A stretch of DNA of 64,000 bases from Methanoregula formicica SMSP (GCF_000327485.1 NC_019943.1:806001-870000); one strand, 5' to 3'. Shown: positions 1 to 8,294, numbered from the stretch's first letter. The notes: a model not told the origin generated them from the letters alone. Numbers and translations are program-made.

Positions 1-859
1 AAAAGAGTTCTCCCGTTTGATATCGATCACCCGACCAGTACCCGGGATTAATGAATGATGTCTCTGAATTGATCTTTGTGTAAAAATATTCATACCCATC
101 ACCCGAAGTCACCTTAAAATAGACCCTATTGACCGTATCGGCATCATCTTCAAAACCAATTGTTTGGGTATATCCCCACAGGTTTCCACGAAACCTCAGT
201 GATGCATTATGGTTGAAATTTATTTTTGACTGGATTACGGTATTTTTCAGGATTAACTGCGAATTGCTGATCGAAATACCCCCCGCATTGTAAACTACAG
301 TCCATTTGGTCGTATCCAGCGACGATCCATTGAAATCGTCGAAGAGGGCAAACGTTGCTGCGCCGTCCGCACCGCTGCTGATTGTTGCACTGCCGTAATA
401 GATATCCACAGGGATGGTGTTCGCATATCCCGCCGGAATCGACGGCACTTTGATCCAGAAGGTGGCGTTGTCGATTCCCGCCGGGGTCTCCATCCAGTAG
501 TTCAGCGGTGTACCGTCAGAGAGCGCGAACCGGACATCGTCAAAGTCCGGCTGGGCGATGCCCGGCAGGTGGATGTTCTCCGAGGAGTCCGTACCGGTTA
601 CGTTGTACAGGACGAACTTTACCTGGTAATCCGAGAGATCGGTTGCGGCGCCGTGGATATACGCTTGGGTGTGGCCGGTGAAATCGGCCGGGGTCCAGTC
701 GGCAGCGGAGACTGCTGCCGTACACGCCAGCAGAACGCAGGCCAGGACGAGAAAAGACTTCCGTACGGACGCGTTTTTCTGCCATTCGCGGGAATACGGC
801 CCACCCTCCAACGGTCTCCGGTAATCATTGTTATGTACAACAAAAAAATTTGGCTGCAT
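1..859 (-). CDS. Secreted DUF2341 surface protein (3' part missing)
   Basis: The reading frame stays open from an ATG at 857-859 to the left edge, so about 286 N-terminal residues are present. A hydrophobic stretch at about residues 43-60 (SFLVLACVLLACTAAVSA) looks like a signal peptide. It is followed by a DUF2341-type region with the hallmark 'DFDDVRFALSDGTPLNYW' near residues 120-137, then 'IPVDIYYG' and 'FDDFNGSSLDTTKW', which resembles a concanavalin-like fold. DUF2341 proteins are extracellular in methanogens and their ligands are mostly unknown. The N-terminus before the hydrophobic core is long, so a later non-ATG start is possible. It points the same way as the DUF3344 gene to its right. 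Identification rests on motif recognition. Confidence 0.8.
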   Translation of the reverse strand, partial: MQPNFFVVHNNDYRRPLEGGPYSREWQKNASVRKSFLVLACVLLACTAAVSAADWTPADFTGHTQAYIHGAATDLSDYQVKFVLYNVTGTDSSENIHLPGIAQPDFDDVRFALSDGTPLNYWMETPAGIDNATFWIKVPSIPAGYANTIPVDIYYGSATISSGADGAATFALFDDFNGSSLDTTKWTVVYNAGGISISNSQLILKNTVIQSKINFNHNASLRFRGNLWGYTQTIGFEDDADTVNRVYFKVTSGDGYEYFYTKINSETSFINPGYWSGDRYQTGELF

Positions 860-1259
860 GTCTGACTCCACATATGGATCGTGCCTTACCGATCGCGATA
901 CCGGGTAGTGCACCATACCTCAGAATTATAACCGGGGAGTCCGGCCACCGGGGTATAAGAACAGCCCCTTTTTAGGGTTTGATCGTTTGGCAATACCGAT
1001 CCATTCTTATCAACTGATATCATTTTATTAAAAATTTATACTCTTTTAATTTTAATTATATTTAGTATGAAAATTATTTAATTTTGTAATACGTAAAAGG
1101 ATACATCTGTTGAGATTTCCGGTTGGTGAATCCTCAGCAGGGAACCTCCATACGCTACTGCCAGATCTCACGGCCTGATCCGGATACCGGTGTCTGTTGC
1201 ATGAATTCTCGCGGGATATCCTGAAACCAGCGGGGATTGCCTGTAAAAAAAGGGTGGGA
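860..1259. promoter_or_regulatory. Intergenic region with likely promoter for the DUF2341 gene
   Basis: This 400-base gap is very AT-rich from 1010 to 1090. On the minus strand it holds a TATA-like box (GAGTATAAATTTTTA, + coordinates 1031-1045) about 170 bases upstream of the DUF2341 start. No convincing coding sequence is seen. Confidence 0.4.
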
Positions 1260-2270
1260 TTAATAGATGAGTTTCAGGATAACCGTAGCAATACGATAGT
1301 AGGTGCCGCTTCGGTCATACCGGAAGTCGTTATCTCCGCTGACAGTACTGTTATTGATGAAGAACCTGTTGATTCGGGCATAACTGTTCGATGCTATGGT
1401 TGTCGGGGTGAGTGAAACTCCATTCCAACCGTACAAACCGTTTGACGATGAGATGTCATTCGTATACAACGTTGCATTCATGACATATCGATAATCGGGG
1501 ATTCCATCGAACCGTGAATGTCCAACATATGCATCATCAAAGCTGGTGCTCGGGTCGTGTCCAATGTTGATCCAGTACCGGGTCTTTGTCGGGGTGCCGC
1601 TAGTGACATTCCAGCCATAGATCAGCGTGGCCTCCTTGACCCGGCCGTCGAACCGATCAGTGACGTTCCCCGTCAGGACTGATACATTAATCCTCTTGGT
1701 GGTGATGTAGTCCTTGACATCGAAGTATGAGACGTAATCGCTCATGACGCGGCATAATCCGTTTCTCTGGGATATGAACGGAGGAGCCGAGATGGATGTG
1801 TTGCATACCATTCCGCTGGAGGAATTAACATAATTCAGATTCAGCGGTTCATAGTTTGCAAGGGTCTCAACGGTTCCGCCATGATCCAGCTTGATCGTCT
1901 CGTTCCCTTGCCAGTTGGCAGTGTTATTTGCAGTATATACAACGACCTTCAGCACGGCGAATTTGATTTCCACGTTGGAGGGATCGACTGCCAGCGTCAG
2001 GTTTGCCGTTGTGTTATCCCATTGAATCGGGTTGTCGCTCTTCCAGGTGTTGCCGAACTGGACATCGATACTTCCATTCACGACACCGGTGAAATTCGTC
2101 ATCGGGGGCTGGCCGGTATATGCAGCATCCGCCGAAACCACGCCGGCGAACGACATCACCGCAACGATCACCAGCGCCATCATGAGCGCGAGCGACCTGC
2201 GCGGCCGGGCCCTGCCCTTCAGCAGGGCGGCAAACCGGCCGAGCCTGCTCTCTGTTCGTTTCGTTTCCAT
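1260..2270 (-). CDS. Secreted DUF3344 surface protein
   Basis: This 336-residue protein starts at the ATG at 2268-2270 (METKRTES). A basic N-terminus (residues 1-25) is followed by a signal-peptide core 'LALMMALVIVAVMSFAGVVSADA' around residues 27-49. The mature part has DUF3344-type features: 'RFDGRVKEATLIYGW', 'RYWINIGHDP' and 'YVGHSRFDGIPDY', many Asn-X-Ser/Thr sites and a C-terminal beta-rich end. DUF3344 proteins are extracellular and common in Methanomicrobiales, without a proven role. There is no C-terminal membrane anchor, so it is probably secreted or bound to the S-layer. Its leader and promoter are copied elsewhere in the window (5.2, 8.2 and 11.6 kb). Confidence 0.8.
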   Translation of the reverse strand: METKRTESRLGRFAALLKGRARPRRSLALMMALVIVAVMSFAGVVSADAAYTGQPPMTNFTGVVNGSIDVQFGNTWKSDNPIQWDNTTANLTLAVDPSNVEIKFAVLKVVVYTANNTANWQGNETIKLDHGGTVETLANYEPLNLNYVNSSSGMVCNTSISAPPFISQRNGLCRVMSDYVSYFDVKDYITTKRINVSVLTGNVTDRFDGRVKEATLIYGWNVTSGTPTKTRYWINIGHDPSTSFDDAYVGHSRFDGIPDYRYVMNATLYTNDISSSNGLYGWNGVSLTPTTIASNSYARINRFFINNSTVSGDNDFRYDRSGTYYRIATVILKLIY

Positions 2271-2420
2271 TGGTTTTACTCCATGTCCGCGAGGCCGGCC
2301 ATGGATGGGATGGTGTAATCATCAGCAGACCGGTTGCGAACAGGTAACCCTCTGCGCAGAATCTATTAATACGTTTCTACTTATTCGTAACACTTTATTT
2401 TACAATTTTTCTATTTGTGA
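2271..2420 (-). promoter_or_regulatory. Promoter and 5' leader of the DUF3344 gene (repeat copy 1)
   Basis: Read on the minus strand, an AT-rich block with a TATA-like CGTATTAATAGATTC (about 2360-2374) precedes a leader of about 70 bases and the METKRTES start. The same block recurs at 5207-5330 and 11639-11760, which marks it as a mobile or recombined unit. Confidence 0.55.
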
Positions 2421-2540
2421 TACTAAGTCGGGGAAAGAACCATAGCAAATAAAGTATACTCATACGATTATTCCATAATGTACCAAGATATACTTTATAG
2501 GGTATACAAAAATGGGAGATACTCTATTGAACAATCTATA

Positions 2541-2605
2541 CTCGCGGCCGGAACGGTTCCCGGTGGTATACCAGGGTCGCAACGGGGAATCTTCATTACG
2601 CCGGG
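2541..2605 (+). repeat. 65-bp direct repeat, copy 1
   Basis: The segment starting CTCGCGGCCGGAACGGTTCC is nearly identical to 3452-3516, and weaker similarity extends upstream through a stretch of GTATAC-rich sequence. It lies in the leader between a TATA-like element (about 2489-2510) and hicA. Confidence 0.8.
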
Positions 2606-2627
2606 ATGCGATACGTACCACCATCCC

Positions 2628-2885
2628 ATGAAAAAAGCTGAGATATACACTAACCTTAAAAATCACCCAAAGAAGATAAGATTTGAATATCTCTGCAGAG
2701 CTGCGGAAGCGTTCGGATTCGTATACCGGGGCGGCCGGGGCAGCCACCGCGTTTATACCCGAGACGGTGTCCGCGAGATTGTCAATGTTCAGGAGGTGAA
2801 CGGAATGGCTAAACCCTATCAGGTAAAACAGTTCTGTAAAATCGTTGAAGGATATTCATTGCTAAAAGAGGATGCCGATGTATAA
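2628..2885 (+). CDS. hicA: HicA-type toxin (mRNA interferase family)
   Basis: This 85-residue protein resembles HicA/YcfA: a short dsRNA-binding-like fold with 'CRAAEAFGFVYRGGRGSHRVYTRDG' containing the key 'GSHRVY' histidine (near residue 36-42), followed by 'VNGMAKPYQVKQFCKIVEGY'. HicA toxins cleave mRNA and are neutralised by HicB. The frame is open further upstream, to 2478, but the extension does not look like HicA, so the ATG at 2628 is preferred. The stop overlaps the start of hicB, the usual layout for a translationally coupled pair. A decayed copy lies at 4989-5206. Confidence 0.75.
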   Translation: MKKAEIYTNLKNHPKKIRFEYLCRAAEAFGFVYRGGRGSHRVYTRDGVREIVNVQEVNGMAKPYQVKQFCKIVEGYSLLKEDADV

Positions 2886-3132
2886 ATACGCAATAGAAAT
2901 CTTCTACAGCGAAGAGGATGACGGGTATATCGCGGTGGTCCCTGAGTTGCCGGGCTGTTCGGCATATGGTGAGAGCGAAGAGCTGGCATTGCAGGAGATC
3001 AAAACAGCACTCGATCTCTGGCTTTCAACTGCCCGGGACACGGGCCGCGAAATCCCCCGGCCTTGCGGCAGGGAAGTACTCCGGGATCTCCTGGCAGAAC
3101 ATTCACGCCGGGACATTGTCTCGTGCGAGTAA
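2878..3132 (+). CDS. hicB: HicB-type antitoxin
   Basis: This 84-residue protein has the classic HicB N-terminal domain: 'YSEEDDGYIAVVPELPGCSAYGESEELALQEIKTALDLWL'. The family binds and blocks HicA. An alternative ATG six bases earlier (2872) gives MPMYKYA; the second ATG (MYKYA) matches the paralog at 4208. Either start overlaps the end of hicA by 8-14 bases. No clear C-terminal DNA-binding domain is visible, so autoregulation may need another factor. The gene is nearly duplicated at 4208-4468, with five differences in about the first 79 residues. Confidence 0.8.
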   Translation: MYKYAIEIFYSEEDDGYIAVVPELPGCSAYGESEELALQEIKTALDLWLSTARDTGREIPRPCGREVLRDLLAEHSRRDIVSCE

Positions 3133-3584
3133 CGGTGCACCGGGGCCCTCTGCCGCCGGTTATAATTCCGTATCGTATCTCTTCCGGTAACCCGCTGAAA
3201 TGTACCTGCAGGGCTGCCCGGGGAATATGTTCCGGGCATGCGTGCATGCCTCTACCGGTTACGAATGCCCCCTCCTGTGCGTTTCAGCCGGTATATGTTT
3301 TGAAAAGCACGCAGCATTTTGTATAAACAGATTTTTTAATACTAAGCCGGGGGAGAACCATGGGAAATGTAAGTATACTCTGGTGGTTGTGCCATACCGT
3401 ACGGGGATATTCATTATAGAATATACAAAAAAGAGAGATACGCGGTAGATCCTCGCGGCCGGAACGGTTCCCGGTGGTATACCAGGGTCGCAACGGGGAA
3501 TATTCATTACACCGGGAGGAGGGAGGTGAAAAGTTTCTTGTAATCCGTAAAACAATAGTTCCCAACGGGAAAAATGTGAGTTTG
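3133..3584. other. Intergenic stretch with repeat copy 2 (3452-3516)
   Basis: No convincing gene. It holds the second copy of the 65-bp repeat (3452-3516) and a 'TTTTTTAATACTAAGCCGG' block near 3331-3350 that resembles 2412-2430, so the upstream region of hicA seems to have been copied here in front of the next toxin-antitoxin pair. Confidence 0.6.
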
Positions 3585-3791
3585 ATGAACGATATCCAGT
3601 ATATCTATGATGCCGGAGGACACAAAAAAAGCGTCATCATTCCCGTTGAGTTATGGGAAAAGACCCTCGGGATAGAAATCCCCCGGCACGCGCCCTGCAA
3701 CCCACAGGAGTACTATGGCATATACCGGGATCTGATCAAAGATCCCGCCGGGGCAGCCCGGGCGCTCCGCACCGAGTGGAACCGGCTATGA
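3585..3791 (+). CDS. Probable antitoxin of a VapBC-like pair
   Basis: This 68-residue protein starts at ATG 3585 (GTG 3576 is an in-frame alternative). It begins 'MNDIQYIYDAGGHKKSVIIPVELWEKTLG', and the 'KKSVIIPVELWE' segment is typical of small antitoxins that precede PIN toxins in cyanobacteria and archaea. The C-terminus is polar with an Arg/Lys-rich end, as expected for a toxin-binding tail. Its stop overlaps the ATG of the downstream PIN gene by four bases (ATGA), so the two were made as a coupled pair. I infer the role mainly from this context; no specific family is certain. Confidence 0.65.
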   Translation: MNDIQYIYDAGGHKKSVIIPVELWEKTLGIEIPRHAPCNPQEYYGIYRDLIKDPAGAARALRTEWNRL

Positions 3792-4178
3792 CTACGTACC
3801 TTATCGACACAAATATCCTTATCTATTATCTTGCAGGGGCTTTCTCGCCAGAGAAGAAACCGGAAATCGATACTATCCTGAGGGAATCCTTCAATATTTC
3901 CATTATCACAAAGATCGAACTCCTCGGATGGAGTGGTCATACACCGGAGGGACTGGCCAAAGCCCGTCGGATGCTGGATTGCGCACGCTGTCTTTCACTC
4001 ACCGATGCAATTGCCTAAAAAAACGATCGAATTACGCACACATTCTTCCATATCCCTTCCGGATGCCGTTATCGCGGCATCAGCGCTGTCGCTCGATGCA
4101 ACCCTCGTAACCAGAAATGAGAAAGATTTTGTTCAGGCTGAGGGGCTTTCACTCCTTAATCCGTTCCAGCTGGAATAA
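3788..4178 (+). pseudogene. vapC: Frameshifted VapC PIN-domain toxin
   Basis: The N-terminal part (3788-4018) reads 'MTTYLIDTNILIYYLAG', with the first acidic PIN motif (LIDTN), and ends at a TAA right after 'LTDAIA'. The C-terminal part continues in another frame to 4178: 'KKTIELRTHSSISLPDAVIAASALSLDATLVTRNEKDF', with the PDA and TRNEKDF motifs. Placing two extra bases just before the A-run at 4016-4023 would restore one PIN protein of about 130 residues. VapC proteins are Mg-dependent ribonucleases; this copy should be dead unless the frame is corrected. The intact-looking antitoxin upstream is therefore left without a partner. A sequencing error cannot be excluded. Confidence 0.8.
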
Positions 4179-4207
4179 AATATCCCGTATCTCATGCGTC
4201 AAATGCG

Positions 4208-4468
4208 ATGTATACATACGCACTAGAAATCTTCTGCAGCGAAGAGGATGACGGGTATATCGCGGTGGTACCTGAGCTGCCGGGCTGTTTTGCATATGGT
4301 GAGAGCGAAGAGCTGGCATTGCAGGAGATCAAAACAGCACTCGATCTCTGGCTTTCAACTGCCCGGGACACGGGCCGCGGAATCCCCCGGCCTTGCGGCA
4401 GGGAAGTACTCCGGGATCTCCTGGCAGAACATTCACGTCGGGAGGCGATACGTACCATAATCTCATGA
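4208..4468 (+). CDS. Second HicB-type antitoxin (orphan duplicate)
   Basis: This 86-residue protein is a close copy of the HicB at 2878: it differs at five of roughly the first 79 residues and then diverges at the C-terminus ('REAIRTIIS'). DNA similarity covers about 4208-4445. No hicA precedes it; instead a fragment resembling the region just before and at the start of hicA (about 2600-2650) follows at 4440-4480, so the order of pieces has been reversed. It may still neutralise the HicA at 2628. The tyrosine at residue 10 is Cys here and the serine after 'LPGC' is Phe. Confidence 0.75.
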   Translation: MYTYALEIFCSEEDDGYIAVVPELPGCFAYGESEELALQEIKTALDLWLSTARDTGRGIPRPCGREVLRDLLAEHSRREAIRTIIS

Positions 4469-4493
4469 AAAAAGCTGGGATATACTATCGTGC

Positions 4494-4766
4494 GTGGAGG
4501 TTAACCGGTTGCAGTTTGCGCATAATCCGATACTGATCGATACCAGGATCATTTCCCGTGCCCGGACAATCCATGCCTTGAAGATCGATACCTTTGATGC
4601 CCTTCATCTTGCGTGTACTGAACGGTCCGGTGCGGTATTTTTAACAACCGATGTTCTCCTCCTCAACACCATTAAGAGGCACGCGGACAAAATCACCGTT
4701 GAAACAAAAAATCCCGTTCAGTGGTTCATGGAGGTGACCGCACATGGAAGCAAAGACGCTCAATGA
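4494..4766 (+). pseudogene. PIN-domain toxin missing its N-terminus
   Basis: The readable part, 'IISRARTIHALKIDTFDALHLACTERSGAVFLTTDVLLLNTIKRH', matches the C-terminal two thirds of a PIN domain, with the conserved 'DALHLA' and 'TTD' acidic motifs. The N-terminal strand with the first catalytic Asp is absent; upstream sequence is a hicA-like fragment. I conclude that recombination replaced the 5' end. The stop overlaps the next small gene by 23 bases. Confidence 0.7.
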
Positions 4767-4953
4767 AATTCGTATCCGGGGATTTGAAGTACTGGTTGAA
4801 AATCTCGGGCCTGCGGATGCAATACGGTTTATCCAGAGTTACACGCACGGGAGCGGCGATTATACAAAAGATCGCAAGAAATGGCTCGAAAAAGATTTCG
4901 ATACGGTCGTTGCAGGTATCATGAATCTCCGTAAGAAAAAAACCTGCCCGTAA
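4744..4953 (+). CDS. Small protein that usually accompanies PIN toxins (possible antitoxin)
   Basis: This 69-residue protein reads 'MEAKTLNEIRIRGFEVLVENLGPADAIRFIQSYTHGSGDYTKDRKKWLEKDFDTVV'. The 'GPADAIRFIQ...GSGDYTKDRKKWL' pattern is recurrent in small proteins beside PIN-domain genes in bacteria and archaea. It overlaps the end of the truncated PIN gene, which fits a former pair. I see no catalytic motif. Whether it is antitoxin or an accessory subunit is not known. Confidence 0.6.
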   Translation: MEAKTLNEIRIRGFEVLVENLGPADAIRFIQSYTHGSGDYTKDRKKWLEKDFDTVVAGIMNLRKKKTCP

Positions 4954-4988
4954 CTTTTCCTGTTTTACCGTGCGATAATAGGCCGGAC

Positions 4989-5206
4989 ATCTGAATATCT
5001 CTGCAGAGCTGCAGAAGCGTTCGGGTTCGTATTTAGGGGTGGCCGGGGCAGCCACCTCGTTTATACCCGTGATGGTGTCCGGGAGATTGCCAATTTTCCG
5101 GTGACGGACGGAATGGCTGAACCTTATCCGGTAAAACCGCCCGGTAAGATTATCGAGGATTATTCACTGCCGGGGAGGATGGCGGTGTATAAATATGCAA
5201 GAGAAA
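4989..5206 (+). pseudogene. Decayed copy of hicA with the first codons of hicB
   Basis: DNA from about 4989 to 5206 closely follows 2685-2900: the 'ATCTCTGCAGAGCTGC' start, the GSH-type motif region and the hicB start 'TATAAATATGCAAGAGAAAT'. It lacks a hicA start and stops abruptly after about seven hicB codons, where it is joined to the DUF3344 leader repeat at 5207. This junction shows recombination between two unrelated repeat families. Confidence 0.75.
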
Positions 5207-5330
5207 TCACCAGCAGACCGGTTGCGGACAGGCAGGCCTCTGCGCAGCAGCTATTAATACGTTTCACTTATTCGTAACACTGTATTTTACAACTTTTCTG
5301 TGGTACTGGGCCGGGGATAATGGTATAAGT
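5207..5330 (-). repeat. DUF3344 promoter/leader repeat, copy 2
   Basis: Similar to 2322-2440, including 'GCAGACCGGTTGCG', 'CTATTAATACGTTTC' and 'TTATTCGTAACACT'. It has no signal-peptide codons and no downstream surface gene; it abuts the hicA/hicB remnant. Confidence 0.75.
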
Positions 5331-5767
5331 AGTACATTATACGGATCCTCCTATACGATAGACGAAGTTGTATAGAATCTGCGGTATATTCCGGAGGGGA
5401 TTTTTCCGGCGGGCGGGGGAAGCGGGGTGTGTGCACTCCGGTACATGGCCTGCCCGTATCCGGCATCACCTCGCAAAAGAGAAATGGCAGGTGGAAACGG
5501 CCCCGGAATATCGATGGGAATGAACGGGACCGCTGTTCTGCGATACAGCCAGCCGTATCGATTACCAGACCGGAAACCCCAGATTGTCGGGAAGCCACCG
5601 GATATCAGGCAGCGCTATATGGAAAATCTTTACCGCCCGGCTGACGGAGTTGCCAAAAGAGCCCCATGGTCGCCCGGGGGGCGTATCTCCGGTGACCGGG
5701 AATTAGTGTAAACTCATGTAACGCACAAAAAAATGTCATAACTCCCGTTACCGTTACGTTTATTGCC
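5331..5767. other. Intergenic, no gene seen
   Basis: Open frames here are short and show no family signature. An element ending 'GGGGATTTTTCCGGCGGG' (about 5395-5416) resembles segments at about 8855-8878 and 11878-11900, which may be another minor dispersed repeat. Confidence 0.4.
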
Positions 5768-5786
5768 TTTACAGTAGTTTACAGTA
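5768..5786 (+). promoter_or_regulatory. Tandem TTTACAGTA repeat before the AlbA_2 gene
   Basis: TTTACAGTA occurs at 5768-5776 and 5778-5786, one helical turn apart and directly in front of the GTG start at 5790. This is a plausible operator for the downstream DNA-binding protein, but it may also overlap the promoter or ribosome site. Confidence 0.4.
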
Positions 5787-5789
5787 ATC

Positions 5790-7082
5790 GTGGATCTCGA
5801 CACATTTCTTGCCCTGATCCGGGGTGGAGAATCCGAGCGGGTCGAATTCAAAAAAATGCCCGTAAAAACACTCCATCACGAGATTGCAGCGTTTGCCAAT
5901 GCCGATGGCGGATACCTCATCATCGGTGTCGGGGATAACGGATCTATCGTGGGAACCGATATAAAAAAAGCCCTCGAACAGGTAACCGGGGCGCTCCAGT
6001 CAATTGTCCCCCCGCCACAGGTTACCACCCATAAACTGTCCGTCAACCAGCGACAGGTCCTGATCATAGAGGTCGGCAAGAGTCCATCCCTTTGTTCGAT
6101 AGGCGGAGTGGTCTATATCAGAATCGGAACGAGCGCCCGGCCGTTGTCCGTTCAGGAAATTCTCCTGCTCTCATCTGAACAGGGAACCTTCACGTGGGAT
6201 GAAGCGCCATCAGCTGCCGATATGAAAGCAAACCCCCGGTATATTGACTGGTTCTTTAAGAAAATTCAGGAATCCCGGGGCAAACATATCGACCCCAAAG
6301 ACCGGGACCGCTATCTTCGTAGCACGGGTGCATTCCGCAAGGACCGGCTTACCAATGCCGGGACTCTTTTTTTCCTGAACTCCACGGATGCGATCCCGCA
6401 GGCAAAAATCCGCATGATCGGTATGGAAAATGATGAACCTGCCTGGAGTAAAGAATATGAAGGCCCGGTATGGCAGACGATCGAGGGCGCATACACGGAC
6501 CTCGTACGGGAGATCAAAAAAATCGAGCTGATCGTAGGGGTACGACGGGTCCGGATTGAGGAATATCCACCTCGTGCGCTCCGCGAAGCGCTCATCAATG
6601 CGGTTGCCCATCGCAACTATGTAATCAGCGCGGATATCCGGATATTCCTTTACCCGGGCCGGATAGAAATCAGAAATCCCGGCGGGCTGATGCCAGGTGT
6701 GGATATCCTGGATCCGGAACATATCCCCCGCAATCCGGCACTTTCCAATCTCCTGTACGACACGGGCTTTATTGAACGCTATGGTTTTGGCATCCGCCTC
6801 ATTCAGGACGAAGTGAAACGCCACTCGTTCTGCTCGGTATCCTTTGAGACCACGGCCAACCGCTTCCGGGTGATCTTTGAAAGGAAACGGGATGCGCAGC
6901 TCGATGCAACAGACCGGCAGATCCTCGATGCAATCCATAATCCTTCAAAAAGCAGCGAGATTGCTTGTTCTCTGGGGATGTCCAAACCCGCAATTATCCG
7001 CAGGTTAAAAAACCTCGAAGAACTGGGTCTTGTCAAAAAAGAGGGATCCGGTGCCCATACAAGGTACACTGCATCCTCCTGA
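5790..7082 (+). CDS. AlbA_2/Schlafen-type (RecG-like) transcriptional regulator
   Basis: This 430-residue protein (GTG start) has an N-terminal AlbA_2/Schlafen AAA_4 domain (about residues 10-125: 'ESERVEFKKM', 'FANADGGYLIIGVGDNG', 'YIRIGTSARPLS'). The middle contains the C-terminal domain typical of these proteins: 'PPRALREALINAVAHRNY', 'IEIRNPGGL' and 'RNPALSNLLYDTGFIERYGFGI' at about 265-340. A winged-helix segment follows near 370-420 ('SSEIACSLGMSKPAIIRRLKNLEELGLVKKEG'). Such proteins are often misnamed ATP-dependent DNA helicase RecG but lack helicase motifs; they are putative regulators of accessory genes. It stands alone; its target is unknown. The tandem repeat at its start could be its own operator. 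Confidence 0.8.
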   Translation: MDLDTFLALIRGGESERVEFKKMPVKTLHHEIAAFANADGGYLIIGVGDNGSIVGTDIKKALEQVTGALQSIVPPPQVTTHKLSVNQRQVLIIEVGKSPSLCSIGGVVYIRIGTSARPLSVQEILLLSSEQGTFTWDEAPSAADMKANPRYIDWFFKKIQESRGKHIDPKDRDRYLRSTGAFRKDRLTNAGTLFFLNSTDAIPQAKIRMIGMENDEPAWSKEYEGPVWQTIEGAYTDLVREIKKIELIVGVRRVRIEEYPPRALREALINAVAHRNYVISADIRIFLYPGRIEIRNPGGLMPGVDILDPEHIPRNPALSNLLYDTGFIERYGFGIRLIQDEVKRHSFCSVSFETTANRFRVIFERKRDAQLDATDRQILDAIHNPSKSSEIACSLGMSKPAIIRRLKNLEELGLVKKEGSGAHTRYTASS

Positions 7083-7564
7083 ACGCATCCCGGATCTGCG
7101 GACCGGCCTTCATTCAGCTCCGGGCCAAAGACCGTACGAGAACCGGATATACGGCAGATTAAAACAAAAATCGGCCTGATATCGGAATTGCTGTATCGGG
7201 GCAGGACGATCGGGACTTGTTTCCGGGGCTGGGAAACCGGGATCCGGCGGGGGCCGGACGGTTATGCATGCGGAACCGTGAACGGGCACGCGAACCCGGG
7301 CAAAGGAGCGGTATTGCATTGACAAGGGAACAGTTCCTGAAAAAGATCCCGCTCTTCCGCGTTCCGGAGCCAAAAACCCTGCCTGGTAGGAATGACGTGC
7401 AGCTGCTTTGCGCGTGCCCCACACCAAATATTTCCCGAACCGCCTGTTGATATCGGCCAGGGTATTTTAAAAGATCCTATCGAACGCACCCCCGGGTGAG
7501 CGCAAAAGAGCAGAGACCCTATAAATAGGTTTTTTGAACAGAACGCCAATCTAGGTACAGGAAC
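7083..7564. promoter_or_regulatory. Intergenic; TATA box for mntA-hepT at its end
   Basis: No convincing gene in about 480 bases. A strong TATA element (CTATAAATAGG, about 7519-7529) sits some 36 bases before the ATG at 7565, so transcription should begin just before mntA. A short segment near 7161-7182 (AAAACAAAAATCGGCCTGAT) matches the end of the acylphosphatase-like gene at 13417-13437, probably a fragment. Confidence 0.5.
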
Positions 7565-7867
7565 ATGCGAACCGATACCGATATCTATGATATCATCATT
7601 CGGAAGCGGCACGAGATCCTATCCCTTGCAGAGCGGAGGGGTGCGAAAAACGTCCGTATCTTTGGATCCGTGGCACGAAAGGAAGCCGGCCCGGATAGCG
7701 ATATCGATCTCCTTATCGATCTGGACCCAGACCGGAGCCTCCTGGATCTCGGAGGACTGGCAATGGATCTGTCGCAGCTGCTTGATCACCCGGTAGATGT
7801 CGTGACCGAAGCGGGACTCCGGGAGCGGATACGTGCCCGCATATTAAGTGAAGCCCGCGCATTATGA
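7565..7867 (+). CDS. mntA: MntA-type minimal nucleotidyltransferase antitoxin
   Basis: This 100-residue protein has the polymerase-beta nucleotidyltransferase motif GS-X10-DXD: '[15 protein letters not shown]' near residues 35-49. In characterised MntA-HepT systems the antitoxin adenylylates the HEPN toxin and silences it. The gene overlaps the following HEPN gene by four bases (ATGA), the standard arrangement. A strong TATA box lies upstream. No frameshift or lost motif is visible, so the pair appears functional. Confidence 0.85.
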   Translation: MRTDTDIYDIIIRKRHEILSLAERRGAKNVRIFGSVARKEAGPDSDIDLLIDLDPDRSLLDLGGLAMDLSQLLDHPVDVVTEAGLRERIRARILSEARAL

Positions 7868-8181
7868 GAGACGATCCCGGGCGTGTACTGGATATCCTTG
7901 AGGCGATTGATAGAATCGATAAAGGAGCGGTCAAAGGAAAGGATTTTTTTTATCACGATGAAATGACCCAGGTCTGGGTAATCCATCACCTCCAGATCAT
8001 AGGAGAAGCAGTAAGGGGGATTTCACCGGAATTCCGTATGGCACACCCGGATATCCCGTGGTCGGAAATTATTGGCATGCGGAATATCCTGGTCCATCAC
8101 TATTTTGGTATTGACCGGGATGCCATCTGGAAAGTCGTAGAACACGATCTGCCGATATTAAAAAAGCAGTTTTCGCGCTAG
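7864..8181 (+). CDS. hepT: HepT-type HEPN ribonuclease toxin (DUF86)
   Basis: This 105-residue protein matches the DUF86/HepT family: helix-rich, with '[18 protein letters not shown]' and the RX4-6H active site '[12 protein letters not shown]' near residues 78-89. HepT is an RNase whose activity is controlled by adenylylation by the MntA partner. Translation is coupled to mntA. Its stop overlaps the end of a DUF3344 leader remnant on the other strand. Confidence 0.85.
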   Translation: MRDDPGRVLDILEAIDRIDKGAVKGKDFFYHDEMTQVWVIHHLQIIGEAVRGISPEFRMAHPDIPWSEIIGMRNILVHHYFGIDRDAIWKVVEHDLPILKKQFSR

Positions 8182-8294
8182 GTCCGGTTATGGCATAACC
8201 TCAAGGTCGGGGGGGTTTCCGGTGAGGCATTTGCCCTGCCCTTCAGCAGGTACGAGAATCTCCCGAGTATGCTTTCTGTTCTTGTTGTTTCCAT
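8178..8294 (-). pseudogene. N-terminal remnant of a DUF3344 surface gene
   Basis: The minus strand reads METTRTESILGRFSYLLKGRA, matching the first 21 residues of the DUF3344 protein (METKRTESRLGRFAALLKGRA), then runs into unrelated sequence and a stop at 38 codons. The signal-peptide core is missing. It marks a further copy of the leader unit. Confidence 0.75.

Noticed and set aside
5427-5711. Open frames between the toxin-antitoxin relics and the AlbA_2 gene
   Set aside because: Two overlapping frames of similar length and no recognisable features; probably chance.
6210-6938. 242-codon open frame opposite the AlbA_2 gene
   Set aside because: No motif, and the plus-strand gene accounts for the codon pattern.
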